Positions 50,583 to 61,423 of a stretch of 64,000 nt of DNA are shown in pieces (position 1 is the first letter of the stretch; every line of letters starts with the position of its first letter). The translations under genes and the position numbers were made by a program. The DNA lies in the NCBI RefSeq assembly GCF_000524195.1, contig NW_020170401.1:506705-570704 (forward strand), given 5' to 3'. Below the pieces are notes generated by a model. That model was not told where the DNA came from and searched no databases. It was given only the letters and a program-made list of their open reading frames with translations. The DNA comes from Echinococcus granulosus. Lineage: Eukaryota > Platyhelminthes > Cestoda > Cyclophyllidea > Taeniidae.

Positions 50583-53500
50583 CCTCGACACGGGTTGGGA
50601 GGGGATCGCGCCCTGTGTTTGCACTTTCCGGCTCTGTAAATCAAAAGTATGATCTTCCACACCATGTACATATCTTTCCCCCCTCTTTCTCCGCCCAGCT
50701 TATTTTCATGACCTTTTTCGTTTGGTCTCCAGTGTCCTCTCTTGAATTGGAGCTCACTGATGTATATAGATGTATGCTTAAGGCATCTGGGCTTGTGTTG
50801 GACTTTCTAGGAATTAAAATGCTATCTGAGTTTACACAATTCAATGTTTTGCCCGAACTTTGATGCGAAATCCTTGAATTTATTCCAATACTTCTAAGAG
50901 CTTTTAAAAATGGTCTTCTTTCACCCGGGGGAGAAGCTGTTGGATCCACTCCATGATCGATGGTTAAAAGCCGTCTAGCACATTCAACGGACTGGAAAGG
51001 ATGTTTTTAATGTCGAGGTGAAGTTGTGAAAGTCATCTCCAGGATCCTCCTGAAGGGATCATTCTGAGATGGAACGACTCGTGTTTAAAGGCGCTTGCAT
51101 GCATTCCACAACTCTTTAGCGATTGCTTAATTTATCCTCAAGCTTCCAGTCGAAGTGGTGGAACCTTCAGTAAGTAAACTCACGCCTGTCGATTAGAAAC
51201 TGATGAGGCCTTCGAGTCACATCTGGATGATGCATTTTATCGCAGAAGCCGACGAAAACTCAAAATTATGTCGTCCCTATCAATGGGATACTGAAGATGG
51301 TTTTCCTTGTAGAAAGTCTCTGTCCAGTACTTCCATGACTTAAGAATCAAAATATCGGTAGTTAATGTAACCAACAACTCAAAGCAATCAGCGGATGTGG
51401 ATGGAACCTATTTTAGTTGCAAAGCGGTGACTGCGAAAATTGAAGCTGGTGTTTCCTTCCATTCATGGTTCATTGAGGCGTGTTCATCCCTCCAGCACAA
51501 ATTCCTCACATGGAGAGTATCTGTTAGCCTTTTCTTTCTCGTGGAATGGCTTCCATGGAATCTGAAGTCAACTTTGCTACCACTACACCAGTAGTATGCC
51601 AGTCCTGCCTGCTGATGGTAAAGCTTCCTCCAACTTGTATAGCTCATAATTCTTTCGAAGACAATTTTTCTTTATCTTTGACTTCTTGTGAGGGATATGA
51701 TTGCCTCCATACTTTCAAGAAGGCTTTAGACCGGGTTGATCGACCAATCACCACGCGACAAACAGTGGCGTCCACAGCCGACTGAATGGATAGAGGAGTT
51801 AGAATAGGGCCAGAGATGGAGCGAGATCTGTGTTGAATAAACATGGATCGTCTGTAGACAAATTTGTCATACTTTTGACGCCAAAATACTGAACGCTGAA
51901 TGAAATATGAGTATCTAATTTCGCAGATTTTGGCCTAGTGGCTATAGAATTGGGACGGAATCTGGTGCTCTCATAGATGGCTATTCTTTACGACAATTTC
52001 GTAAAGAAGTTAATTTGAAGTTGGCATCCTTAATCCACGTCGCTGACTCATGACGAGGCCACAATGCATATGTGGAAGAACTTGCTCTTGGGCGGGAAAC
52101 CATTGACCGATTACCGACCTCGCCTCCAATGTGATTTCACTTGACGTGTCTTGACGTGTGAAAGGAAAACTGTGAACAACGTCGCTAGACACCAATTGAG
52201 TTATAACAGAAGCCAGTTTTTCGTCATGACCAATGTTACTTTGACCTCTCCAGGTCTCCGGTGATTCAACCTCTGCAGCAATAGGATGGAGACTTGTTAT
52301 TATTCCTTTAGACTCGCCATGCAGTACTAATAAAGACACTCTCAGAGTCACATGCCTTCCATGGTGTCCTCGAGACCAACTGAGACGACAAGATGAAATT
52401 GCGGAAGGAAGGCACCTGTAGTGATTGACTTAATCTACAGACCTTTTTTTACAAAAGAAGGGCTACCACGGCCACCTCTACCCTTCACAATCATCCCAAT
52501 CCCGTGCTCTGGAAGAGGTAACCTAACAACTGGAGCAGGATTGGGATTAAACGACTTAAAAAGGTAAATTGTGGAGCTGTCGGTGGAACTTATGTGAAAC
52601 GGTGACTTACTTGACCAAATGCTAATTCCTCCCAGTCTGATAATTGAACGTAACAGTGGCAAGGCGAAATGGATGTGTTTGGGTGAATTGCTCTGTCTTT
52701 ATGCAAATGCCTCTGCTACCAGCGATTTGCATGTTACCCTCCCCCGTCGTCGTGTATGGTCTAGCCTTGAGCAGTACGAAGGCGGCGATTCCCCACGCCC
52801 AACATAGATACATTGGAAGTTACGTGATGGATCAGTGTCGAAGGAATTAACTGTCTTCTTAGTTCTGCAAAGATTTGGAACCCCTCGTCCCTGCTCCACA
52901 GGTGGGCTGCAAAGCATCGGCTACCTTGTAATGACTGTGGAAGCAAAGTGATCAGGGAAAGCGCCATGGAGTGGATTCAAAAGAAAAATGGAGCTGATCG
53001 CTGAGGCGATAACTGTTTAGTTGTATATTTAACTTAGCAGGCTATTCGGGAATTCGAAGTTCCTTATTGACGGCATGGTCTTGTAGGCATGAGTAGATCC
53101 TCTTGCCCTTTCCGTACGTCCATAATAAGTCTTTCCATACTGCTCTGCTTTACCATAACTTTGGGGAAGATTCAGGGCCCTATAGGGAAATTTCCTTCCA
53201 AATCTGGAAGCCAGATTTTCTAAGATTCTGTGAATATTATGAAAATGGCTTAGGGAGTTGCAAATGTTTGCGTGTCGTAAGATCGTTTCCTTGGATTCGT
53301 TGTGTGAAATCAGTCACTTAATTTGCAGTAGACCCAATCTCCGCCCTGTTTCATTTGAACCTCGTAATCCAATGGTGAATTTTTCGCTCCCGTATAACAT
53401 TCAGTGGAGGTATTGTACCTCATTTTTGAGCTAATACAGAGAAGCTGCTTAAGACTTTGGAATACTTCCCCGATTTGGTTTGGAAAAAGTTTAATATCTT

Positions 53501-53702
53501 TTACAAATTTCACAGACGGAAGTAAAAAAACGAACATCTAAATCCATTTCATTTAACTCAAAGGCTTAGAAACTGTTTTTAGCTGCATTATGCAAACAGC
53601 CGCCTCGCCGCTCTGTGTGAGGTATGTCATAGCTCTACCTAATTAATAAAAAAAAGTACTTCTTCTGTGATTTCGTAAGCTTTGTAAATTCAACCTGTCT
53701 AT

Positions 53703-54670
53703 TCCATTTTGTAAGTGATCCAGCTCCCTCCCTAACCAATAGCAGCTCTCCAGGCGTCTGTCGGAAAGCCACCTCAACTGCGAACACGCGCATTTAGCTT
53801 CTGTAATGCTATAGGTTAGGAAAAAAAACTCCCAGTGAAGGTAAAAGTGATTTTATATTGTGTAGATTCTGTCGGCAAATGGTGGGTGGACTAGCACTGT
53901 GATGGCCAGAATTGCAACATCATAATTATGCAGCATAGTCGCTGTCCTGCTTTGCGTGTCAGTCCCCAGTCCTCCTTGTGGTTGTCACTCTGTGTCCGGT
54001 AGAAACTGATCCGGATCCAGCAGCATTGATATGCTTAAATAAGACCCCTCCCTGTCATATTCCGTTGATTAACATCTTTGAAGGCTTATTTGGTGGCATT
54101 GCCTAACACGGCAGTTACAAGGGTTNNNNNNNNNNNNNNNNNNNNNNNNNNNNNNNNNNNNNNNNNNNNNNNNNNNNNNNNNNNNNNNNNNNNNNNNNNN
54201 NNNNNNNNNNNNNNNNNNNNNNNNNGATTTTGTGAGTGATCAAGCTCCCTCCCTAGCCAATCGCAGCGCCCCAGGAGTCTGTCGGAAAGCCACCTCTGCT
54301 GCAATTGTGCGCATTTAACTTCTGTAATGCTATAGGTTAGGAAAAAAAATTCCAGTGAGGGTAAAAATTGCTTTATCTTGTGTATGAATCTGTCAGCAAA
54401 TGGTGGGTGGACCAGTACCGCGATGGCTTGAGCCGCACCATCATCATCATTATTATTACTTTCCGTATATTCGCTGTTCCTGCTTTGCGTGTCAGCCCCT
54501 AGCCCCCCTTGTGGTTGTCACTCTGTGTCTGGTAGAAACTGATCCGGATGCAACAGCATTTACATGCTTATATAAGCCTATCCCCTGTCATGTTCCGTTG
54601 GCAAACATCTTTGAAGGCTTGTTTGGAGGCATCGCTTAACACGGCAGTTACGAGGGTGACATGTGTGATG
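53703..54670 (+). repeat. Tandem duplication of about 0.5 kb, split by a gap
   Basis: Unit 1 begins at gatccagctccctccc near 53720 and unit 2 repeats it after the gap (gatcaagctccctccc near 54239). The units then run in parallel through agtctgtcggaaagccacct-like, aatggtgggtgga, gtggttgtcactctgtgt, gaaactgatccggat and aacacggcagttac. Many substitutions show the duplication is not recent. Confidence 0.85.
54126..54225. other. Scaffold gap (100 N)
   Basis: Exactly 100 N between two tandem copies of a repeat of about 0.45-0.5 kb, so the true number of copies is unknown. Confidence 0.97.
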
Positions 54671-55769
54671 CCCCGAGTTTCACAACTATGTGACATGTGC
54701 CAAATCATGCATGGCGCACTAAACGATTTACGTTAAGTTGGGAGATGACCTTTGATAGTTAATCTAGGAGTCATCAGATTTGTTTTTATTTCGTGGACAT
54801 CGGCTTAATTGCCGGAAAAAAAGCACCATTAGTTGGTGTGGAACAACAGGGCTCTGGAAGGTGGAATGGTCCCTTCCTACTTTCAAGTTTACTGCGACGA
54901 CACAGTTGCTCTCAGTGTTTGACTGATCATAATAAGGAGACTTTATCTAAGGCCGATGTTAATTTGTCTACTAGTTTCAACATAAGCAGGTGTTGAGTGG
55001 ATAATTTCACTCAATTTTCTTACCATTCTTGCCATTCTATAAGGCACCTGTGAAAGTGATTATATTTTTGTGTAAGAGGTAGAGGGTTTTAGGTCTACGC
55101 CACCACGCTGTCGTCGATGCACGGCAAGGTTTATCCCTGAAGGCCTCATGGGGCAGGCGAATTTGGAAGTTGCAGAGTAGATGCGAGATCAGTTCCATAG
55201 TGGTGGAATAAGTAGAGTCCACTTAATTTTTTCTGCATTTATTACAAAATTTCCTTCTACACAACTTTTTAAAGATTTTGGCCCGAATTCAGGAAATTTA
55301 AGCCAAAGATAATAATTTTTTGACAAGAAACAGCTCAGGTGTCAGCGGTGAACCGACCACTTCAATTCAGATTTCTTTTTTATCTAATGCATGATATCAA
55401 AGCCTGTCCTAGCTAACTGACAAACACCTCAGTTACTCTTTAAAAATTCAATCAATCTGTTTATGACACATGTATTGAGGCGGCATAGACTGGTTGAACA
55501 TGTGTCACATATTTGTGACGTTTAGAGCGAAGAAAGCAAACCGAGGCAACGAACTTGAAGTAATTAAAAATAAAATTCCTTAAACATTCAGTACTTCAGT
55601 TCCATCATTCGTTCTTTGACAAGTGGCCTGCTTCGATTCCCCTCTATCTCGTAAACTTCTTCGTGGTGCGATAAGCAACATTCTGAAGACGTGTGGGCTG
55701 GGAGGGAGAGAGAGTGGTAGGGCCAGTGGGTTACGGACTACCGGATGACATTTCCCATCGCCTGAATGT

Positions 55770-56069
55770 TTATGCAATTCGACCAATCTGGGAAAGTGGC
55801 TTTAAGTGTCCGAATTTTTGGTACCAGTCCATAACCATTTTGGCGGCCTCAGCAGAGGGATGCACCTGCTTGTGGGTAAGGTCTTGCAATAATTCTACAA
55901 TCTTAGGTACTGAGGTTAATTCTGTGGCAGTGATTAGCAGAGGTTGTTTAAATGCAGTCTTTTTTACTGTGTTGGATGCTTATGCGATTTTTTGTTCAAG
56001 ATTATTCAAATACCTGCATTCTAACACAAGCTTCTTCGACGTCTCGTTCACACTGACATTGGTTACCCC
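55770..56069 (-). pseudogene. Broken coding-like segment, possibly TFIIS N-terminal-like
   Basis: On the minus strand one frame reads VNETSKKLVLECRYLNNLEQ, meets an in-frame TAA at 55982-55980, then goes on as ELTSVPKIVELLQDLTHKQV and AAKMVMDWYQKFGHLK to a TAA at 55772-55770. The last part has the helix spacing and Trp of the TFIIS/Elongin A/Med26 N-terminal bundle; this is a weak likeness. Alternatively only the part after the inner stop is a last exon, using the cag at 55969-55967, which has a poor pyrimidine tract. The 127-codon frame on the + strand here is its shadow. Confidence 0.33.
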
Positions 56070-57034
56070 ATATTAAAAATTCTTACTTCAAAATTTGCCA
56101 AAATATGACAATTTCGATATGAATTAATATGATACGCGAAAATTAGCCCTCAAAGAGATCGACCCTTTTCAATTAACCAACCACAGTGGGAGCCTTGATC
56201 GCAACGCCAGCTTGTCAGTTTGATTGGTCAATCGCATCGACTCTGAAAGCGAAACATTTATCGTTTTGCGTAGACTAATCTTTTTCATAAATACTCAAAT
56301 TAGTTAACTATTATTGGCATAGAAAATTATCAAATGCTGTATACATCACCGAAGACCACTTTTTCCAATCCAGTACTTGGACTCTCAACCGTCAAGACTC
56401 CGCAAATCTCTCATTACTCCCTAAGATAAATGTATCGGCTAACACTAAATCATCAAATTAATTTGTCTTATTAGCCGAGATCTATGCACAGGCTTGTGCC
56501 GAGTTCAAGATCAAAAGTGCCTCCTAGGACAGCTAGTTTGACATTAATCTATCGCATTACATCACGGATGCTCCAAAAACGCTTCAAAGAAGATGATCAA
56601 AAGGGGGACATCGATTAGCCAATCGCGTCTTAGCGTTTAAGGCAAAATCACTTTAGTCTATGAACCAGTTTTTAAAACGTTCATTTTAAAGTATGCTGAA
56701 AAATCACATGCAAAACTACATTTTCTGACCTTGTGTATTTTCAATTGAGGTAACTAGCTCATTTCCTGGTTTACGTCTAACTTCGCACTTCCATTCAGAG
56801 AAGTCAGATGCCAATAAAAAATGGGCGTAGTGACACTCACAACAGTACCGAATCAAAATAACGTGTCACCGGCAGCCGCGTTTTCAATTGGTTGAAATTA
56901 AGGAACAAATCATATGAAGGAATTGAGTCCAACAAACAAAGTGATTGGCCAATCACAGAAGCGTGTGAGAACGTAGGGTAAACCAACTTTCTAAATAAGA
57001 TATGCAAATTTTGAAACACGATTTTGCTTTTCAG

Positions 57035-57714
57035 CAGTTTTTCTTTGTCTCCTGTTTGGAGGACGTCGGGCTTCATCCTCCCCTCCCGCCAGCGATGCAA
57101 CAGATCTTGTGGAAACTTTGATTGATTACCTTCTAAACGTTTTACGATTAACGCTGCCTGAACCGATGAGTATGAACAAGTCACCAAAAGGATTGATCAG
57201 CGTAGAGAACGCCAGCATTTACGGTTTGAATTATGCTTCCCGTGGTTGTCCGATAGCTTTAAAAGTCCTCTCAACACCCACAGCTGACCTAATTAGCGGT
57301 ACCCTCTGCATTGACTTGAAGGATTTCTTCAAAATTGATGCAATCTTCAAAATCTCCACCTTTTTCTATGACTCGGATCCAAATCCCGCTACTCTACAAC
57401 TATTCGACTTCATAGTGCGTCTCAATGTTACTCTGACTCTGCCCAAAATTTATCAGGAAGAGTCAGGAGCTCTGCTTAAATTAGACGGTACTCCAACAGT
57501 GGAAATGAGTAGCTTAAAGTTTATACCACCACCAAATGCTGATACACATGATACCTTCAACTTTATCACGGATTTAGTAGGCACCCTTTCTGCTGGGCCA
57601 ATTGGTGGCTACATTGAGATGAGAATGGCAGAAGCTGTCCAGAAGGCCCTCGGACAAATAAATAAGTCAATGCAGAAAAGTGTGGCAAAATTTGTGAATC
57701 CAAGTGGATCATAA
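57035..57714 (+). CDS. Last exon of a probable secreted TULIP-like lipid-binding protein (start missing)
   Basis: An open frame runs from the acceptor cttttcag (ag 57033-57034; alternative cag ending 57037) to TAA at 57712-57714, about 225 residues. It opens VFLCLLFGGRRASSSPP, which looks like the end of a signal peptide cut by an intron, then SDATDLVETLIDYLLNVLR. Alternating strand-like segments follow and a long amphipathic end (PIGGYIEMRMAEAVQKALGQ). The order of a short N-terminal helix, long curved strands and a C-terminal helix ending in a charged tail resembles mite group 7 allergens and other TULIP (BPI-like) proteins. That is fold-level inference, not a clear sequence match. No ATG lies in frame in this exon: GTG 57109 is an internal valine, and the ATG at 57002 is in another frame. 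I could not find the first exon. ATTAAA at 57775-57780 is a possible poly(A) signal. Confidence 0.65.
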
Positions 57715-58632
57715 CTCCTACCTTTTTGAGAAAAGAACTGAAACTCCCTCCTTTGATAAATAGATACCATTTCGATTAAAAAACTTAGAATGTTTCTAAG
57801 CGTGTCCTTTAAGAATTGTTAGTCTGGTTCTCGACTGCAGCAGTGGTAGATCCATGGAAAGGTTTGACATCTTTGAACCGGGTGGAAGGCTGATAGGGCA
57901 AAATTTTAACAGACTTGTCCCAGGGATCGAATTTCGCGTGTCTTAGATGGTATTCATGAATACGCCCTGAAAGCAGAGTGGAATGTGGATTAGATTTTAA
58001 ACCGTAATTTACGTTTATGCAGAGGTGACATCAAGGTGCTGCACCGTTGGATCTATCGCTTATGCTCCATGGGATGTTGCGAATTTTACCTTATTTAGCA
58101 CCTTTTTATACTTGATAGGATTCAAATACATGCTACTGAAATCATTTAAGCCACTACCAATCATTCTTCACTACTTTTATTGACAAATTAAAGTGTAAGG
58201 TAACCGAAGAGGTTTGCGCGGCTTTTTATGACAAAAATCAAATGAATTAAGAATGCTTTTTATAAAACTTTCCCGGTTGAAACAGACTATTGCAGTCTAA
58301 AATTCATTCCTAATGGGACGCTAGCCTGACAATTCCACCTTTATGCCAGATTTTGCCTCGGGAATTAAGCGATCTATCTCACTCCTATTTACTACTCGTT
58401 TATTTCAGTAGTGGCTATTTGCTGTTGAGAGAACAATCGTTGGTTGGCAAATGTAATTAAAAGGAATAGGAGGCCGGGATAAGATACGACCTCTTCTAGG
58501 GGGTGAGCTTTGCGTCATTATGAAGTACCCCATTACTCTTCAAAAACACCACGCTCTTCCGACCGACTAGCCAGTTGTGAATCCTTTCGAAAGACGCTCA
58601 TGTTATGCACGCTCGAGTTTGGTTTTATCGAG

Positions 58633-58651
58633 TATATATATATATATATAT
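58633..58651 (+). repeat. (TA)n microsatellite
   Basis: 19-base uninterrupted TA run between the TULIP-like gene and the Dpy-30 gene. Confidence 0.95.
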
Positions 58652-59248
58652 CGCAATTGTTTTTAATGTTCAGTACAATAAATGAGCCGTGTCCGCGGTC
58701 TACCTCACCTACACACACATTTCTGGTCCTTCGAAGATAAAGTGATGGGAATTGGAGTGGTAAGTTGATCGTTTCACTTTAAAAGTTAGTTGGGTTGCAG
58801 TGCGAAATAACTTTGTGGTCCTTGGAACTTTGTGCTAACCAATAATTGTTGGTAGGCGGCATTCATTTACTTGGCTTCCAAGACTCCTCCAGTTCGCGGA
58901 AGTGCACCCAAACTAAGGCTTCGCTCATTTTACTACACTTACTTCTCAATTGTGAGGTGTGGTAGATCTGACTTCTCATGATGGGTAGTCTTCCAATGAT
59001 TCACATCAGAATCAAGTTACTTAAGTCACCTTCTTCAAAGGCTCCGCAGCAGGAAGCTAGCTCTCCTTTCACCCTAGACAACCAAGTTAACCCCGACTTT
59101 TAAAGGAAGTTATCTTGAAACACATCCTTTAAGCCCAACCGACATTTGATGAGGCATATGGAGGGGAGTAGGGCAGGGCCTACTGAGAGTTTAAGCACTC
59201 ACTCAAATTAGGCAACTCGATCTTTCTCCAGAAATAAAACTGACTTAC

Positions 59249-59348
59249 ATTCGTGTGGATATAGGAGGTTCTGTTGAATTTCAGCTCCACTTGCCCTTGC
59301 AAACTTTTCGAAAGCTTCGATAAGCTGTTCTTGGTCCGTATCTTTATT
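59249..59348 (-). CDS. Dpy-30-motif protein, exon 4 (EF-hand-like helix)
   Basis: 33 codons plus one base after ttttttaaag, reading NKDTDQEQLIEAFEKFARAS and ending LLYPHE, before the donor gtaagt. The phase 0 start fits exon 3. The pattern resembles the first helix of an EF-hand, but no full calcium loop is visible here. Confidence 0.65.
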
Positions 59349-61423
59349 CTTTAAAAAAATGAACAGCAAGTGGGGAATAAAATGATTTTAGTGCAAATTA
59401 CTTTTTAAGACAAACTTAATGTTATTGCGACCGTGAGATGCGTACATAATAGCACTTTGTTTTGACAAGTTTGGTGATTTGTGCCATTCTCCCTACCGTG
59501 TTGTGTAAATATTACTATCAAGGGATTCCAGATTTTTTAATTCAATGAAAATCTAGGATACGACGAATAGATGAATGGATGGATACAGGGTAGATGAATG
59601 GATGGATACAGGATAGATGGATGCGAGATAGACAGTAGATGGGTACGGTTGAAGGTGCAAAGTGGATACGAAATGAATAGAAGGATGGGTATGAGGTGGA
59701 TGCAAGGACAACAGATGGATAGCCTTCCCACTGTCCCCTGTGAAATTCAACTTTTGCTTCCCTGCTTCTTTAACTTACGATGCAATAAACTAATTCTTCG
59801 TATTGCAAAAAATATGGAACTGGAATTAGCATGCTCAACACTTTTCCTAATTTTGCTCTGGGAAAAATATTTTCGAACGGGAATGTAGAAAAAACGGGTT
59901 TCGGTTTCTCTGGCGCTATTTTCAAGAGAAATGAAACGCATTTGCATCTAGATAACTAGTTCTACAGCAATATCTATCCATTAATTGTTTAGAATTAAGT
60001 AAGGTCATTTGAGACACAAGTCCAGACTCTCTTGTTTTAATTCCACGTCTGCACTCACCGCATCCTTGTCGCAGCTGATGGCGACTTCTGCAAGAACGTC
60101 TAACTTGAGACGTTGATCAACGTGTTCTCGGTACTCACGAGCGCATCGTTGCATGTGATCAACTAGTGCTTCAAAAGTTTCCATTGAAAGAGGTCGGACA
60201 AGCGCCATCACGTACTAAGAGGTCAGAGATGGGTCACCAGTTACCAGCCATAAAACTTCCCACCACATTTTACCAGCAAAGACAAACTTAACTAAGGTAA
60301 TGGTCCTTAAAAGCAAGAAAACTTCTCCAATAAATAAATTAGAAAAGCTGTTTCACTCGCTGTTATGAACTCGGACTGAACGTAGCTTTCCACGTTTTCA
60401 TTCACGGGTTCCGCGTGAACGAGAGGTCGTTCAATTAGCAACAAATCTTCGGGTAGGTTCATAGCAATGTGAAGAAACGATCGAATAGATTTCTGAACCT
60501 TATAAAACAAAAGGACGGGGGATTAAAAAAGTGATTAGTCAAAAGGCTATCTATTGTTTATTTAAAACCATCCAGAATAATCTTGATACGTCGCCTTAAA
60601 CGAGTGTACGATTTTTCAGTGAAGGCAAGAAACTTCAGCTTACAATTACAGCATTCACAGTCTTCTGGCCCTCAAGCCTAAAGCAGTCAAACACTGGATC
60701 CAGTCGTCTTCTCTTCTCATCTAATTTCCTTTCCTCCTGTTCTTTTAACACCTCTAAATCTAACTTCCTCTTTTCCGCAGCTGCCGTAAATTTTGCCAAC
60801 TCTGTATCCGACTTGAGGAAGAGGTCCTGCTTCAATAACTCTAAAACCTGTCGCATTCCACGCGCGTAGGGTGTTAAACAGATGTTTCCCGTTAGGTTGT
60901 CATATCTCGGATTGTTACGCATCAAAAACTCTGCTAGACGATTGATTGGATTGAAGTTAACGCCCACTTGTACAAAGGTTGCTTCTTCTTCACTGGTCTC
61001 ATCTCCGGCAAGCTTGCATAACCCACGCTGGTCTGCTTCACGAAGAATATGCTCCAGGCCAAGGATAAGAGTGGGGATGAGATGTTCGGCAAGGAAAGCA
61101 CGGACCTCGGCAGAAATTGTGCAATTTTGCAGCCACTGGTATGAGAGAATGTCAATAGGAATGCGCTGAAGTAGCCATTCAACATGATCAACTAGAGCTT
61201 CTTTGATTCGCCGGCGGTCTTCGCGTTGGTAGGAAAGAAGGCGGACAAGAAAGAGCTCTTCGTTATACAGACGCTCGCGGAGGGCGGTAGTATGGATGTG
61301 GATCTGGGGAGGTTGAAGTTGACTACGTGGTTCTTCTCCATGAGTGTGAAAGCGCTGAGAGAAAGGAAAGCCCTTAGCGAGTTCATCTACGGTCTTGCGG
61401 GCACATCTGTCATGGTCACCCAT
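59249..61423 (-). CDS. Dpy-30-motif / EF-hand-like protein, probably ciliary (5' four exons)
   Basis: Minus-strand coding blocks: 61423-60644 (ATG start, 260 codons), 60498 to about 60406 or lower, 60214-60059, 59348-59249. Residues about 105-172 hold EVRAFLAEHLIPTLILGLE, a 25-residue insert, then NFNPINRLAEFLMRNNPRY. This is the Dpy-30 motif (conserved VP-GL and NP-LA-YL--NNP), a dimerising helix pair that docks on amphipathic helices in methyltransferase and axonemal complexes. Residues 207-241 are charged and probably coiled. The fourth exon reads DTDQEQLIEAFEKFARASG, like an EF-hand helix. The combination recalls EFCAB5-type proteins, but I am not sure of that name. The rest of the gene lies at lower coordinates or was not recognised; it runs toward the TULIP-like gene. 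Confidence 0.7.
59565..59722 (+). repeat. GATG-rich minisatellite
   Basis: Two exact copies of tagatgaatggatggataca (plus gg) at 59568 and 59591, a 23-base period, followed by degenerate gatgga/gatagat units. The frames seen here on both strands are products of the repeat. It lies just downstream of the Dpy-30 gene's third exon, in an intron. Confidence 0.8.
60059..60214 (-). CDS. Dpy-30-motif protein, exon 3
   Basis: 52 codons after ctgacctcttag, reading YVMALVRPLSMETFEALVDH and LKLDVLAEVAISCDKDA, ending before the strong donor gtgagt. Phase 0 at both ends. Helical and charged; no named domain recognised. Confidence 0.68.
60357..60498 (-). CDS. Dpy-30-motif protein, exon 2 (3' border uncertain)
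   Basis: Starts after the acceptor tttataag with VQKSIRSFLHIAMNLPEDLL and LIERPLVHAEPVNE. The likely donors are gtgaaa (exon end 60357, phase 1) and gtgaat (exon end 60406, phase 0). Only a phase 0 end joins the next exon, which starts in phase 0, so 60406 may be right, or a small exon is missing between them. Confidence 0.6.
60644..61423 (-). CDS. Dpy-30-motif protein, exon 1
   Basis: 260 codons from ATG (61423-61421), MGDHDRCARKTVDELAKG, to the donor gtaagc that follows base 60644. Phase 0 end. It holds the whole Dpy-30 motif and a charged Lys/Glu helix. Frame length and residue use mark this as the coding strand; the + strand frames here are shadows. Confidence 0.82.

Larger units (their letters stand above)
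50583..57034. other. Intergenic stretch after syntaxin
   Basis: Includes the syntaxin 3' untranslated region (extent unknown; the first AATAAA I see is at 51836-51841), the tandem duplication with gap and the broken minus-strand segment at 55.8-56.1 kb. The first exon of the TULIP-like gene must be here or further upstream. The many overlapping frames at 51.4-53.5 kb were not recognised. Confidence 0.5.

Noticed and set aside
55693..56076. 127-codon + strand frame
   Set aside because: Hydrophobic but without domains; it is antisense to a more protein-like minus-strand frame.
56821..56844. ATG followed by gtaccg as a first exon for the TULIP-like gene
   Set aside because: It would leave in phase 0, but the last exon needs phase 1; the peptide is not a signal peptide.
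57002..57118. ATG at 57002 as the start of the TULIP-like protein
   Set aside because: It is in a different frame and soon meets a stop; the long frame has no ATG in the exon, so an earlier exon is needed.
59537..59888. Frames rich in Ile/His/Pro/Ser on the minus strand and Met/Arg on the plus strand
   Set aside because: Products of the GATG minisatellite.
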